Notes under the pieces: model-generated
The model's input: only the letters and a program-made list of their open reading frames with translations
Databases searched by the model: none
Told to the model about the DNA's origin: nothing
Shown here: one piece after another, positions 30,479 through 39,403 of the stretch
How positions within the stretch are numbered: the first letter of the stretch is position 1
Layout: the number at the start of each line of letters is the position of its first letter
Assembly: GCF_000720185.1 (NCBI RefSeq)
Contig: NZ_JOIY01000006.1
Coordinates: 1 to 64,000 of the forward strand
DNA: 64,000 nucleotides
Direction of reading: 5' to 3'
Source of the DNA: Streptomyces sp. NRRL S-340
Lineage (GTDB): Bacteria; Actinomycetota; Actinomycetes; Streptomycetales; Streptomycetaceae
Made by a program: the position numbers and the translations under genes

Positions 30479-30507
30479 CCGACGGGCCACCGGAAGCCGT
30501 TGCTGAG

Positions 30508-30542
30508 ACGTGGGGTGCCCCGTGTGCCGGGGCACCCCACGT
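30508..30542. terminator. Bidirectional terminator after the small hydrophilic gene
   Basis: A perfect 15-bp stem, ACGTGGGGTGCCCCG (30508-30522) / CGGGGCACCCCACGT (30528-30542), with a 5-nt loop, between convergent genes. Confidence 0.88.
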
Positions 30543-30569
30543 CGACGACCGGACGGCCCCGCGGGTACG

Positions 30570-33500
30570 TCAGCCGGGGCGCGGGGGCAGCTTCGGACGG
30601 CCCAGGTCGGGGACGTCGCCGTAGTCGGGCGGGGTCGCGGCCGGGTGGGAGTCCAGGAGCCGCAGGGCCAGTTCGATGGCGTCGTCCATCCCGACGTGCC
30701 GGCCCTCGGCCCAGTCCAGCGGGGTGCGCAGGGCCTCGACGTCGGGAGTGACGCCGTGGTTCTCCACGGACCAGCCGTACGCGTCGAACCAGGCCGCGTT
30801 CATCGGCACCGTGATGACCGTGCCGTCGCCGAGGCGGTGCCTGCCGGTCATGCCGACCACGCCGCCCCAGGTGCGCTGGCCCACCACCGGTCCGAGTCCG
30901 AGCAGTTTGAAGGCGGCGGTGATCATGTCGCCGTCGGAGGAGGTCGCCTCGTCGGCGAGGGCCACGATGGGGCCCCGCGGCGCGTTGGAGGTGTACGACA
31001 CCGGCTCGGCGTCCCGCGTCAGGTCCCAGCCCAGGATGGTCCGGGTCAGCTTCTCGATGACCAGTTCGCTGATGTTGCCGCCCGCGTTGCCGCGCACGTC
31101 GACGATGAGCGCGGGCCGGGACATCTCCATGCGCACGTCCCGGTTGAACTGCGCCCAGCCGGAGCCGCCCAGGTCCGGGATGTGCAGGTAGCCGCACTTG
31201 CCGTCGCTCAACTCGCGGGTCACGGCGCGGCGTTTGGCCACCCAGTCCTGGTAGCGCAGCGGCCGGTCGTCGATCAGCGGGACGAGCGCGACCCGGCGCG
31301 CGGGGCCCGTGCCCTGCGCGGGCGCGAAGGTCAGCTCCACGGTCGTGCCGCCGGACCCGGCCAGCAGCGGGTAGGGCCCGGTCACCGGGTCGACCGGGCG
31401 GCCGTCCACGTGGGTCAGCACGGAGCCCTCGCGGATGCCGGTGCCGGCCAGCGGCGAGCGGGCGCGCGAGTCGGAGGAGTCGCCGGGCAGGATCCGCCGG
31501 ACCACCCAGCCGGCGTCGCGGCGCACCAGGTCGGCGCCGAGCAGCCCCTGCCAGCGCTGGTAGTGCGCGGGGCCCTCGTTGCGGCGGGCGGCGGCGACGT
31601 AGGCGTGGGAGGTGCCCAGCTCGCCGAGGACCTCGCGCAGCAGGTCGGCGAACTCGTCGGGGGAGGCGACCCGTTCGACCAGCGGGCGGTACTGGGCGAG
31701 GACACCGTCCCAGTCGATGCCGCACATCCGCGGCTCCCAGAAGTAGGCGCGGATCAGCCGCCCCGCCTCCTCGTACGCCTGGCGCCACTCCGCGCCCGGG
31801 TCGACGACGTGCATGATCCGGCGTACGTCGATCCAGGTGGTGGTGTCGCTGTCGCCCAGCTCGGTGGAGGGGACGGCGCGCAGGTCGCCCTCGTCGACCA
31901 CGACGAGCCGGGTGCCGTCGCCGCTGACCGCGAACCAGTCGAGGTGGCCGACGAGTTCGGACTTCTTCGCCTTGCTGATGGTGAAGTACTCCAGGGTGGG
32001 CCTGCCCGTCATGTCGTCCGGGTTGGCGAACGTCTCCCCGAGCGCGCCGGAGATCGGCCAGCGCAGCCAGACCAGGCCGCCGCCGGCGACCGGGGCGAGC
32101 GCCGAGTACTTGGAGGCGATGACCGGGAACGGCGTGACCCGGTTCTCCAGGCCCGCCACCTCCACCGTGACGGCGCCGGGCTCGCCGCCCTCCTCGTCCT
32201 CCACGGGGTCCAGGCCGCCCGCGGCCGGCCGGCCCTCGGGGTTGAGCGCGAAGGGGGAGGGGGTCGCGGAGGAGAGCGGGACCAGATAGGGCTTGCAGCC
32301 CAGCGGGAAGGACAGGTCGCCGGTGTGCACGTCGTACACCGGGTCGAAGCCGCGCCAGGACAGGAACGCCAGGTAGCGGCCGTCCCGGGTGAAGACCGGG
32401 TTCTCGTCCTCGAAACGGCCGTTGGTGACGTCGACGACCAGCCGGTCCTTGATCCGGGCCATCTTGATCTGCCGCAGCGTCCGGCCGATCCCGGGATGGG
32501 ACCAGGTCAGCCAGGCGCCGTCCGGCGAGAAGGCCAGGTCGCGCACGGGTCCGTTGGCGGACCGCACGAGTTCGGTGACCGGCCCGGCCACGGCGGCGGG
32601 GCCGCCGGTGCCCGCGGACGCCCCTGCGGCCCCGGCGGCGCTCCCGGCCCCAGGAGTCCCGGCCCCAGGGGTCCCGCCGTCCGCCGTCCCGGCTGTTGGG
32701 GTCCCGGCCTCCGCGGGCCCGCCGTCCGCCGTCCCGGCCGCCTGGGGCCCGGCCTCCGGGGTTCCGCCCTCCGCGGGTCCGGCGTCCCGGGTGGTTTCTC
32801 CCGGGGTTCCCCCGTCCGCCGTCCCGGCCGCCTGGGGCCCGGCCTCCGGGGTTCCGGCCTCCGCGGTTCCGGCGTCCCGCGTGGTTTCTCCCGGGGTTCC
32901 CCCGGTGGCCGGTTCGGTCTGCTCCGCCGTCGTCGCGGGCGCCGCCTCCTGCGGTCCGTCCTCCTCCCGGACGTCGAGCAGCAGCAGCCGGCCGTCGTGC
33001 GAGGCCAGGGCGAGCCGTTCGCCCTCCGGGTCGGAGACCATCTCCAGCACCCGGCCCAGTTCGCCGGTGGCGAGCCGGCGGGGCGGGCGGGCGCCGGAGG
33101 CGCGGGGCAGGTGGGCGATCTCCACGGCGTCGGCGCCGTCGGCGTCGGTGACGTAGGCGATCCGGCCGCTCTCGCCGAGCATCTCCGGGAGCCGCACGCG
33201 GACCCCGGGGGTGTCGGTGAGGGTGCGCGCGGGGCCGTCGCGGTGGGTGAGCCAGTACAGCGAGCCGCGCACGACGACCGCGCTGGCCCGCCCGGTCTCG
33301 TCGACCGAGAGGCCGTCCAGGTTCTGGGCGGCGGGCACCGGGTAGCGGCGGCGGCCCGCGCGCGGCCCGCTGAGCCGGACGTCGAGCCGGTGCGGGACCG
33401 AGTCCGGGGACAGGTCGTCCACCATCCACAGGTCGCCCGCGCACTGGTACACCACCCGGGCGCCGTCGCTGGAGGCGTGGCGGGCGTAGAAGGCGTCGTG

Positions 33501-34232
33501 GTCAGTGTGCCGGCGCAGGCCGGAGCCGTCGTACGCACAGGAGTACAGGTTGCCCACGCCCTCGTGGTCGGAGAGGAAGGCGATGCGGTCGCCGACGAAC
33601 ATGGGGCAGGCCAGGTGGCCGCCGATGTCGGGGAGCAGCCGCTGCCCGTGCAGCCAGAGCCTGCCCGTGGCACCGCCCCGGTAGCGCTTCCAGGAGGCGG
33701 GTTCGTGCGGCGGGGTGCCGGTCAGCAGCAGGCTCCTGCGCTCGCCGTCGATCTCACGGGCCTGGAGGTCGGAGACCGGGCCCCAGGGCAGTTTGCGGCC
33801 CGGGGAGCCGTCGGTGGCGACCTTGTAGGCCCAGGTGAAGTAGGAGAACGGTTCGCCGTGCGAGGTGACGGCGAGGATCTCGCTGTGTCCGTCCTCCTCG
33901 GGCGGGGACCAGCCGCACACCTGCGTGTCGGAGCTGCCCCAGTACGTCAGCTGGCGGCCCGGTCCGCCGTCCACCGGGACGAGGTGGATCTCCGGCGCGA
34001 GGCTGCGCCAGCTGGTGCAGGCGATGTGGCGGCCGTCGGGGGAGAAGCGCGGGTGGCCGGTCTTGGTGCGGTCCACGGTGAGCCGCCAGGCCCGGCCCGC
34101 TCCGTCGAGCGGCGCGAGCCAGAGGTCGTCCTCGGCCACGAAGCACAGCAGATCGCCGCTGAGGTGCGGCAGGCGCAGATAGCTCACCTCCTCAATGCTT
34201 CGCCCGGGGACCGGCCGCAGCAACCGGAGCAC
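30570..34232 (-). CDS. Tricorn protease homologue (S41 family)
   Basis: A large cytoplasmic peptidase that, in archaea, trims proteasome products to small peptides. The 1220 residues contain an N-terminal six-bladed beta-propeller (from SYLRLPHLSGDLLCFVAEDDLWLAP), a second propeller, a PDZ domain (GSVLTHVDGRPVD) and a C-terminal S41 core with ATSSDGDMITAAFKLLGLGPVVGQRTWGG holding the nucleophile Ser. Between the propellers an insert of about 120 residues is Gly/Thr/Pro/Ala-rich and includes a tandem 30-residue duplication. The start is uncertain: GTG 34232 is used; GTG 34187 gives the more conserved beginning but has GAGGAG too close. Confidence 0.92.
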   Translation of the reverse strand: MLRLLRPVPGRSIEEVSYLRLPHLSGDLLCFVAEDDLWLAPLDGAGRAWRLTVDRTKTGHPRFSPDGRHIACTSWRSLAPEIHLVPVDGGPGRQLTYWGSSDTQVCGWSPPEEDGHSEILAVTSHGEPFSYFTWAYKVATDGSPGRKLPWGPVSDLQAREIDGERRSLLLTGTPPHEPASWKRYRGGATGRLWLHGQRLLPDIGGHLACPMFVGDRIAFLSDHEGVGNLYSCAYDGSGLRRHTDHDAFYARHASSDGARVVYQCAGDLWMVDDLSPDSVPHRLDVRLSGPRAGRRRYPVPAAQNLDGLSVDETGRASAVVVRGSLYWLTHRDGPARTLTDTPGVRVRLPEMLGESGRIAYVTDADGADAVEIAHLPRASGARPPRRLATGELGRVLEMVSDPEGERLALASHDGRLLLLDVREEDGPQEAAPATTAEQTEPATGGTPGETTRDAGTAEAGTPEAGPQAAGTADGGTPGETTRDAGPAEGGTPEAGPQAAGTADGGPAEAGTPTAGTADGGTPGAGTPGAGSAAGAAGASAGTGGPAAVAGPVTELVRSANGPVRDLAFSPDGAWLTWSHPGIGRTLRQIKMARIKDRLVVDVTNGRFEDENPVFTRDGRYLAFLSWRGFDPVYDVHTGDLSFPLGCKPYLVPLSSATPSPFALNPEGRPAAGGLDPVEDEEGGEPGAVTVEVAGLENRVTPFPVIASKYSALAPVAGGGLVWLRWPISGALGETFANPDDMTGRPTLEYFTISKAKKSELVGHLDWFAVSGDGTRLVVVDEGDLRAVPSTELGDSDTTTWIDVRRIMHVVDPGAEWRQAYEEAGRLIRAYFWEPRMCGIDWDGVLAQYRPLVERVASPDEFADLLREVLGELGTSHAYVAAARRNEGPAHYQRWQGLLGADLVRRDAGWVVRRILPGDSSDSRARSPLAGTGIREGSVLTHVDGRPVDPVTGPYPLLAGSGGTTVELTFAPAQGTGPARRVALVPLIDDRPLRYQDWVAKRRAVTRELSDGKCGYLHIPDLGGSGWAQFNRDVRMEMSRPALIVDVRGNAGGNISELVIEKLTRTILGWDLTRDAEPVSYTSNAPRGPIVALADEATSSDGDMITAAFKLLGLGPVVGQRTWGGVVGMTGRHRLGDGTVITVPMNAAWFDAYGWSVENHGVTPDVEALRTPLDWAEGRHVGMDDAIELALRLLDSHPAATPPDYGDVPDLGRPKLPPRPG
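32723..32902. repeat. 90-bp tandem duplication within the tricorn gene
   Basis: Two 90-bp units (32723-32812, 32813-32902) with a few substitutions encode 30-residue repeats beginning GGTPGETTRDAG and ending GPQAAGTAD. Being a multiple of three the duplication keeps the frame. Confidence 0.85.
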
Positions 34233-34291
34233 CCGGGAGCCCTGGACGAAAGCGCTTATGCGGACCCGACAGGAGTGACCGAGCGCACGTA

Positions 34292-34304
34292 CGAAACCGT
34301 TTCG
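34292..34304. promoter_or_regulatory. Candidate TetR operator upstream of the TetR-MMPL genes
   Basis: CGAAACCGTTTCG is a perfect dyad (CGAAAC-C-GTTTCG) with a further TTTCG repeat directly after it. It lies about 100 nt before the TetR start, between it and the divergent tricorn gene, the usual place for an autoregulatory site. Confidence 0.5.
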
Positions 34305-34401
34305 TTTCGATGAGAGGGTGCGCTACATTCGTGTCGTACGAGAACGACGGCGGGACCGCGGGACAGCGGGACCGCGTCGTGCGGATCGGGAGGCGGACGG
34401 G

Positions 34402-35046
34402 ATGACCGAGGCGGCCAAGGGCGCGGCGGCAGCCGCTCCGCCGGAACCGGTGCCTGCACCGGGGCGCCGCAGCCGGATCACGCCCGAACGCGAGGCCGAG
34501 CTGTACGCGGCCGTGCTCGACCTGCTCCGCGAGGTCGGTTACGACGCCCTCACCATGGACGCCGTGGCCGCCCGCACCCGCTCCAGCAAGGCCACGCTCT
34601 ACCGCCAGTGGGGCGGCAAGGCCGAACTGGTCGTCCGGGCCGTCCGGCACGGCAAACCCGGGAAACTGGAGGGCACCGACACCGGATCGCTCCGCGGCGA
34701 CCTGCACGAACTGATGAGCCGTGAGGACGACTGCACCATGGAGCAGAACTCCGCGCTGATGCGCGGCCTGGCCATGGCGGTGCACTCCAACCCCGACCTC
34801 AGACAGGCCTTCCGGGAACAGCTCGTCGAACCGGAGATGGCCGAGTTCCGCAAGCTGGTGCAGCGCGCCGTGGACCGGGGCGAGGTCCGCCCGGACTGCC
34901 CGGCGCTCGACTTCGTCGTGCACATGCTGGCCGGTGGCTTCGTCGTCCGGGCACTGATCGAGAACCAGCCGCCGACCCAGGCCTTCCTGCGTTCGTACAT
35001 CGACGCCGTGGTGCTCCCCGCCCTCGGCGCGCCCACCACCTCCTGA
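34402..35046 (+). CDS. TetR-family transcriptional repressor
   Basis: A 214-residue repressor. The N-terminal helix-turn-helix is at residues about 25-72 (REAELYAAVLDLLREVGYDALTMDAVAARTRSSKATLYRQWGGKAELV), the ligand/dimer domain after it (TetR_C type with LVQRAVDRGEVRPDCP). The ATG has GGGAGG 8 nt upstream. It is 136 nt before the MMPL exporter on the same strand, so it probably represses that pump and itself. Confidence 0.92.
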   Translation: MTEAAKGAAAAAPPEPVPAPGRRSRITPEREAELYAAVLDLLREVGYDALTMDAVAARTRSSKATLYRQWGGKAELVVRAVRHGKPGKLEGTDTGSLRGDLHELMSREDDCTMEQNSALMRGLAMAVHSNPDLRQAFREQLVEPEMAEFRKLVQRAVDRGEVRPDCPALDFVVHMLAGGFVVRALIENQPPTQAFLRSYIDAVVLPALGAPTTS

Positions 35047-35182
35047 CACCCCCTCCCCGCGCCCGCCTCCCCGGCGGGCCCGCTGTCCCCGGCAAGCCCA
35101 CCCTCTGACGTCACCGCTCACGTCGTCGGGCTGATGACCCCTGCCCTGATCCACCCCACGACCTGACCGGGAGTACGCCCAC

Positions 35183-37399
35183 GTGGCCACGTTCCTGTAC
35201 AAACTAGGACGCCTCGCCTTCAGGCGACGGCACTTCGTCGCGCTGATATGGGTGGCGCTGCTGACACTCGCCGGTGTCGGCGCCGCCTCCGCGCCCCCCG
35301 CGGGCAACACCTCCTTCTCCATTCCGGGCACCGAGGCCCAGAAGGCCTTCGACCTGCTGGAACAGCGCTTCCCCGGCGCGAGCGCCGACGGGGCGACCGC
35401 GCGGGTGGTCTTCAAGGCACCCGGCGGGCAGAAGATGACGGAGGCCGGGAACAAGGCGACCGTCGAGAAGACCGTCAAGGAGCTGTCCGACGGCTCCGAG
35501 GTCGCCTCCGTCGCCGACCCCTACACCGGCCACGCCGTCAGCAAGGACGGCACCGTCGCCTACACCTCGGTGAAGTACAAGGTCTCCGGCATGGAGCTGG
35601 AGGACTCCTCGCGCACCGCCCTGGAGGACGCGGCGCAGCACGCGCGGGACGCCGGGCTGACCGTGGAGATCGGCGGTGACGCGCTCAACGCAGCTCCCGA
35701 GACCGGTGCCACCGAGGTCATCGGCATCGCCATCGCCGCCGTCGTCCTCGTCATCACCTTCGGCTCGCTGCTGGCCGCCGGCCTGCCACTGCTGACCGCG
35801 ATCATCGGCGTCGGCATCGGGGTCTCCACCGTCACCGCGCTCGCCGGCGCCCTCGACCTGGGCACCACCACCTCCACCCTGGCCTCGATGATCGGCCTCG
35901 CCGTCGGCATCGACTACGCGCTGTTCATCGTCTCCCGCTACCGGGGCGAACTGGCCGAGGGCCACTCGCGTGAGGAGGCGGCGGGCCGGGCCACCGGCAC
36001 CGCGGGCTCCGCGGTGGTCTTCGCCGGACTCACCGTCGTGATCGCCCTGGTCGGCCTGTCCGTCGTCAACATCCCGATGCTGACGAAGATGGGCGTCGCC
36101 GCGGCCGGCACGGTCGTCATCGCCGTCCTCATCGCCCTGACGATGATCCCCGCGCTGCTCGGCTACGCCGGCCGCAGGGTGAAGCCGGCCGGGGAGAAGA
36201 GCAGGCTGCTGGGCGGCGGGCGGGCCGCGAAGAAGCCGGCCCGGGCGAACATGGGCACCCGCTGGGCGAGCTTCGTGGTCCGCCGTCCCGTCGCCGTGCT
36301 GCTGCTCGGCGTGGTCGGCCTCGGCGCCGCCGCCGTACCGGCCGCCTCCCTCGAACTGGGCCTCCCGGACGACGGCTCCCAGCCCGTCTCCACCACCCAG
36401 CGCCGCGCCTACGACCTCCTCTCGGAGGGCTTCGGCCCCGGCTTCAACGGCCCGCTGATGGTCGTCGTCGACGCCAAGGGCAGCCACGACGCGAAGGCCG
36501 CCTTCAGCCAGGTGACCGACGAGATCAAGGGCCTCGATGACGTCGTGACGGTCACCCCGGCCCAGCCCAACAAGGCCGGTGACACCGCGACCATCACCGT
36601 CGTCCCGAACTCCAAGCCGTCCTCCACCACCACCGAGGACCTGGTGCACGCCATCCGCGACGCGGGCAGCGGCATCAAGGCCAAGACGGACGCCGAGGTG
36701 CTGGTCACCGGCTCCACGGCGATGAACATCGACGTCTCGCAGAAGCTGAACGACGCCCTGTTCCCCTACCTGGCGCTGGTCGTCGGCCTGGCCTTCCTGC
36801 TGCTGATCGTGGTGTTCCGCTCGGTCCTGGTCCCGCTGAAGGCGGCGCTCGGCTTCCTGCTGTCGGTGATGGCGGCGCTCGGCGCGGTCGTCGCGGTCTT
36901 CCAGTGGGGGTGGCTGTCCGGCCTGATGGGCGTGGAGGAGACCGGCCCGGTCATGTCGATGATGCCGATCTTCATGGTGGGCGTCGTCTTCGGCCTCGCG
37001 ATGGACTACGAGGTGTTCCTGGTGACCCGGATGCGCGAGGCGTACGTCCACGGCGAGAAGCCGAGCCAGGCCGTCGTCACCGGCTTCCGGCACGGCGCAC
37101 GGGTCGTCACCGCCGCCGCGGTCATCATGATCGCCGTCTTCTCCGGGTTCATCGGCTCCAGCGAATCGATGATCAAGATGATCGGTTTCGGGCTGGCGAT
37201 CGCGGTGTTCTTCGACGCGTTCATCGTGCGCATGGCCATCGTGCCGGCCGTCCTCGCCCTGCTGGGCCGCAGGGCCTGGTGGCTGCCGAGGTGGCTGGAC
37301 CGCGCCCTGCCCAACGTCGACGTGGAGGGCGAGGGCCTGCGCGCCCACGACTCCCGGCGCACGGACCCGGACGAGGAGCGGGAACCCGCCCTGGCCTGA
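35183..37399 (+). CDS. MMPL/RND-family transporter
   Basis: A 738-residue exporter with two repeats of one plus five membrane segments and two large extracytoplasmic loops (about 40-165 and 405-520). Features include LASMIGLAVGIDYALFIVSRYR and MPIFMVGVVFGLAMDYEVFLVTRMRE, the paired Asp-Tyr motifs for proton relay. Relatives such as mycobacterial MmpL proteins and S. coelicolor ActII-3 export lipids, antibiotics or siderophores; the cargo here is unknown. GTG follows GGGAG. A perfect terminator follows the stop. Confidence 0.93.
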   Translation: MATFLYKLGRLAFRRRHFVALIWVALLTLAGVGAASAPPAGNTSFSIPGTEAQKAFDLLEQRFPGASADGATARVVFKAPGGQKMTEAGNKATVEKTVKELSDGSEVASVADPYTGHAVSKDGTVAYTSVKYKVSGMELEDSSRTALEDAAQHARDAGLTVEIGGDALNAAPETGATEVIGIAIAAVVLVITFGSLLAAGLPLLTAIIGVGIGVSTVTALAGALDLGTTTSTLASMIGLAVGIDYALFIVSRYRGELAEGHSREEAAGRATGTAGSAVVFAGLTVVIALVGLSVVNIPMLTKMGVAAAGTVVIAVLIALTMIPALLGYAGRRVKPAGEKSRLLGGGRAAKKPARANMGTRWASFVVRRPVAVLLLGVVGLGAAAVPAASLELGLPDDGSQPVSTTQRRAYDLLSEGFGPGFNGPLMVVVDAKGSHDAKAAFSQVTDEIKGLDDVVTVTPAQPNKAGDTATITVVPNSKPSSTTTEDLVHAIRDAGSGIKAKTDAEVLVTGSTAMNIDVSQKLNDALFPYLALVVGLAFLLLIVVFRSVLVPLKAALGFLLSVMAALGAVVAVFQWGWLSGLMGVEETGPVMSMMPIFMVGVVFGLAMDYEVFLVTRMREAYVHGEKPSQAVVTGFRHGARVVTAAAVIMIAVFSGFIGSSESMIKMIGFGLAIAVFFDAFIVRMAIVPAVLALLGRRAWWLPRWLDRALPNVDVEGEGLRAHDSRRTDPDEEREPALA

Positions 37400-37401
37400 C
37401 C

Positions 37402-37427
37402 GGGCGGCTCCCGGCCGGGAGCCGCCC
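37402..37427 (+). terminator. Terminator of the MMPL gene
   Basis: A perfect 26-bp palindrome, GGGCGGCTCCCGG followed directly by its complement, 2 nt after the stop. Confidence 0.8.
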
Positions 37428-37556
37428 GCCGGCCGGCCGGTGAGGGTCCCGCGGGGACGGCGCACCCTCACCGGTCTTCCGGCCCTGTCACCAGGACGGC
37501 CGAGAGCGGGGGAAATCCCGGTGAGCGGGCGCGGGCCATGTCGTAGCGTGCTCGTC

Positions 37557-38114
37557 ATGACGACGACAGCCGGCCCCGGCGGTGCCGGGCGACCGGCCGC
37601 CCACCCCCGCTTCGCCGAGGCCCTGCGTCAACTGGGGCTCGGCGAGCTGGTGACCGGGATCCGCCGGTTCCCCGACGCCACCCGGACCGCCGCCGAGGCG
37701 GCCGCCGCCGTCGGCTGCGAGCTGAGCCAGATCTGCAAGTCGCTGGTCTTCCAGGCCCGGGAGTCCCCCCTCCCCGGGCCCGGCCGGGAGCCGGGGGCGG
37801 GCGCCCCGGTGCTCGTGCTGGTGGACGGGGCCTCCAGGGTCGACGTGGAGCGGGTCCGGCAGGAACTGGGCGCGGACAAGGTCACCCGCGCGAAGGCCGA
37901 CGTCGTACGGGAGACCACCGGGTACGCCATCGGCGGGGTCCCGCCCTTCGGGCACCGCACGCGGACCAGGGTCCTGGCCGACCGTTCGCTGCTGGAGCAC
38001 GACGTCGTCCGGGCCGCCGCCGGCACCCCGCACACCGTCTTCCCGATGGAGCCCGGCGCGCTGGTGACGCGGGCCGGGGCCGTCCTCGTGGACGTGCGCG
38101 AGCGCGCTTCGTGA
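37557..38114 (+). CDS. YbaK/EbsC-family aminoacyl-tRNA deacylase
   Basis: Removes misacylated amino acids from tRNA in trans (YbaK deacylates Cys-tRNA-Pro). The 185-residue protein has AAAVGCELSQICKSLVFQ with the conserved Lys, VLVLVDGASRVDVERVRQELGADKVTRAKADVVRETTGYAIGGVPPFGH and the C-terminal VFPMEPGALV. A Pro/Gly-rich insert lies near residues 70-82. TAGCGT (37544-37549) is 7 nt before the ATG, so it is probably leaderless. The next gene overlaps its stop. Confidence 0.9.
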   Translation: MTTTAGPGGAGRPAAHPRFAEALRQLGLGELVTGIRRFPDATRTAAEAAAAVGCELSQICKSLVFQARESPLPGPGREPGAGAPVLVLVDGASRVDVERVRQELGADKVTRAKADVVRETTGYAIGGVPPFGHRTRTRVLADRSLLEHDVVRAAAGTPHTVFPMEPGALVTRAGAVLVDVRERAS

Positions 38115-38956
38115 CCCCGCTGGTCACCGCGGCCGTCCTGCTCGCCGCCGTCACCCACGCCTGCTGGAACGCGCTCGCCCACCGCATCCCCGACAAGCTC
38201 GTCGGCTTCACCCTGATCTCCGGCGGCGGGCTGCTCATCGGCGCCGCGCTCGCGCCGTTCACCGCCGTACCGGCGGCGGCCGCCTGGCCGTACCTCGGCG
38301 CGTCGGCGGCCCTGCACATCGTCTACTACGCGCTGCTGATGACGTCCTTCCGGCTCGGTGACTTCGGACAGGCCTACCCCATCGCGCGGGGCACGGCACC
38401 GCTCGTCGTCACGGTCCTGGCCGCCGTCTTCGCCCACGAGGTGCCGAACCTCTGGGGGAGCGCGGGCATCGCGCTGTCCTGCGCGGGCCTGACCGGCGTC
38501 GCGCTGTGGGGGCTGCGCGGGCGCCGCCCGGACTGGACGGCGGTCGGCGCCGCGCTGGCGACCGGCCTGTCCATCGCCGCGTACACGGTCGTCGACGGCC
38601 TGGGCGTCCGGGCCTCCGGGTCCTCCCTCGGCTACATCGCCTGGCTCATGATGATCCAGGGCGTGGTGATCCCGGCGTACGCCGTCACCCGCCGGCGCCG
38701 CCGGACCGCCGCCCTGCTGCGCCCCCACGCCGCCCTCGGCCTGCTCGGCGCCGCCCTGTCCGTCACGGCGTACGGCCTGGTCCTGTGGGCGCAGACCCGT
38801 GCCGACCTGGCACCCGTCTCGGCGCTGCGCGAGTCCTCCATCCTGGTCGGCGCGGCCATCGGCGCCGTCTTCTTCAAGGAGCGCTTCGGCGCGCCGCGGA
38901 TCGCCGCGGCCGGTCTGCTGGTCGTCGGCATCGGCCTGATGCTGCACGCCGGTTAG
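38111..38956 (+). CDS. EamA/DMT-superfamily transporter
   Basis: A 281-residue protein with ten membrane segments in two EamA repeats (LGDFGQAYPIARGTAPLVV and APVSALRESSILVGAAIGAVFFKERFG). Likely exports an amino acid or small metabolite; the cargo is not determinable. GTG overlaps the YbaK stop (GTGA). The last five codons and the stop lie inside the first unit of a 40-bp tandem repeat, so the present C-terminus (MLHAG) may have been set by the duplication. Confidence 0.9.
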   Translation: MTPLVTAAVLLAAVTHACWNALAHRIPDKLVGFTLISGGGLLIGAALAPFTAVPAAAAWPYLGASAALHIVYYALLMTSFRLGDFGQAYPIARGTAPLVVTVLAAVFAHEVPNLWGSAGIALSCAGLTGVALWGLRGRRPDWTAVGAALATGLSIAAYTVVDGLGVRASGSSLGYIAWLMMIQGVVIPAYAVTRRRRRTAALLRPHAALGLLGAALSVTAYGLVLWAQTRADLAPVSALRESSILVGAAIGAVFFKERFGAPRIAAAGLLVVGIGLMLHAG

Positions 38957-39033
38957 GCCTTCGCCCCCGCCAGGAGTGGTGCTGCACGCCGGTTAGGCCT
39001 TCGCCCCCGCCAGGAGTGGTGCTGCACGCCGGT
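38940..39033. repeat. 40-bp tandem repeat, 2.35 copies
   Basis: The unit TGCTGCACGCCGGTTAGGCC plus 20 further bases runs 38940-38979, is repeated exactly at 38980-39019, and a partial third copy ends at 39033. The first copy contains the EamA stop codon; the last abuts the DUF1876 gene leader. Confidence 0.9.
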
Positions 39034-39079
39034 CGGGAAGGGAGCACCCTGGAAGGAGGTGTTCGTGGAGGTGATGGTC

Positions 39080-39355
39080 ATGATGAAGACGGCCGTGGGA
39101 TGGCACGTGGAGCTGGAGTTCGAGGAGGACGGCCAGCACACGCGGGCGGTGGCGATGGTCCGTCTGCCCGACGGCAGCGAGGTCCGGGCGCACGGCCGGG
39201 CCAGCCGGCACCGCACCGACTCCGACCAGCCGCGCGTGGGCGAGGAGATCGCCGGCGCCCGCGCCCTCAACGAGCTCGCCATGGAACTGCTCACCAAGGC
39301 GCACGAAGAGATCGACAGCGCGTCGGGTCGTACGTCCTCGCCCATCCACGTCTGA
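39080..39355 (+). CDS. DUF1876 domain protein
   Basis: A protein of about 91 residues, almost entirely the DUF1876 domain: VGWHVELEFEEDGQHTRAVAMVRLPDGSEVRAHGRASRHRTDSDQPRVGEEIAGARALNELA, ending in a short tail. These small proteins resemble a double-stranded-RNA-binding-like fold and are common in actinobacteria; function unknown. The start is ambiguous because two SDs are nested: AAGGAGG (39053-39059) suits GTG 39065, while GGAGG (39067-39071) suits ATG 39080. The latter is used. Confidence 0.85.
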   Translation: MMKTAVGWHVELEFEEDGQHTRAVAMVRLPDGSEVRAHGRASRHRTDSDQPRVGEEIAGARALNELAMELLTKAHEEIDSASGRTSSPIHV

Positions 39356-39403
39356 CGGGGGCGGGCCGGGTGCGGGACTGCCGGGCGGCCGGGCGCGGGG
39401 CGG

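Noticed and set aside
30510..34313. A 1267-codon frame antisense to the tricorn protease
   Set aside because: Shadow frame: no domain, no ribosome site, and the sense frame has complete propeller, PDZ and S41 motifs.
35204..37558. A 784-codon frame antisense to the MMPL transporter
   Set aside because: His/Asp/Gly-rich artefact of the GC bias; the sense frame is a full MMPL protein with a normal start.
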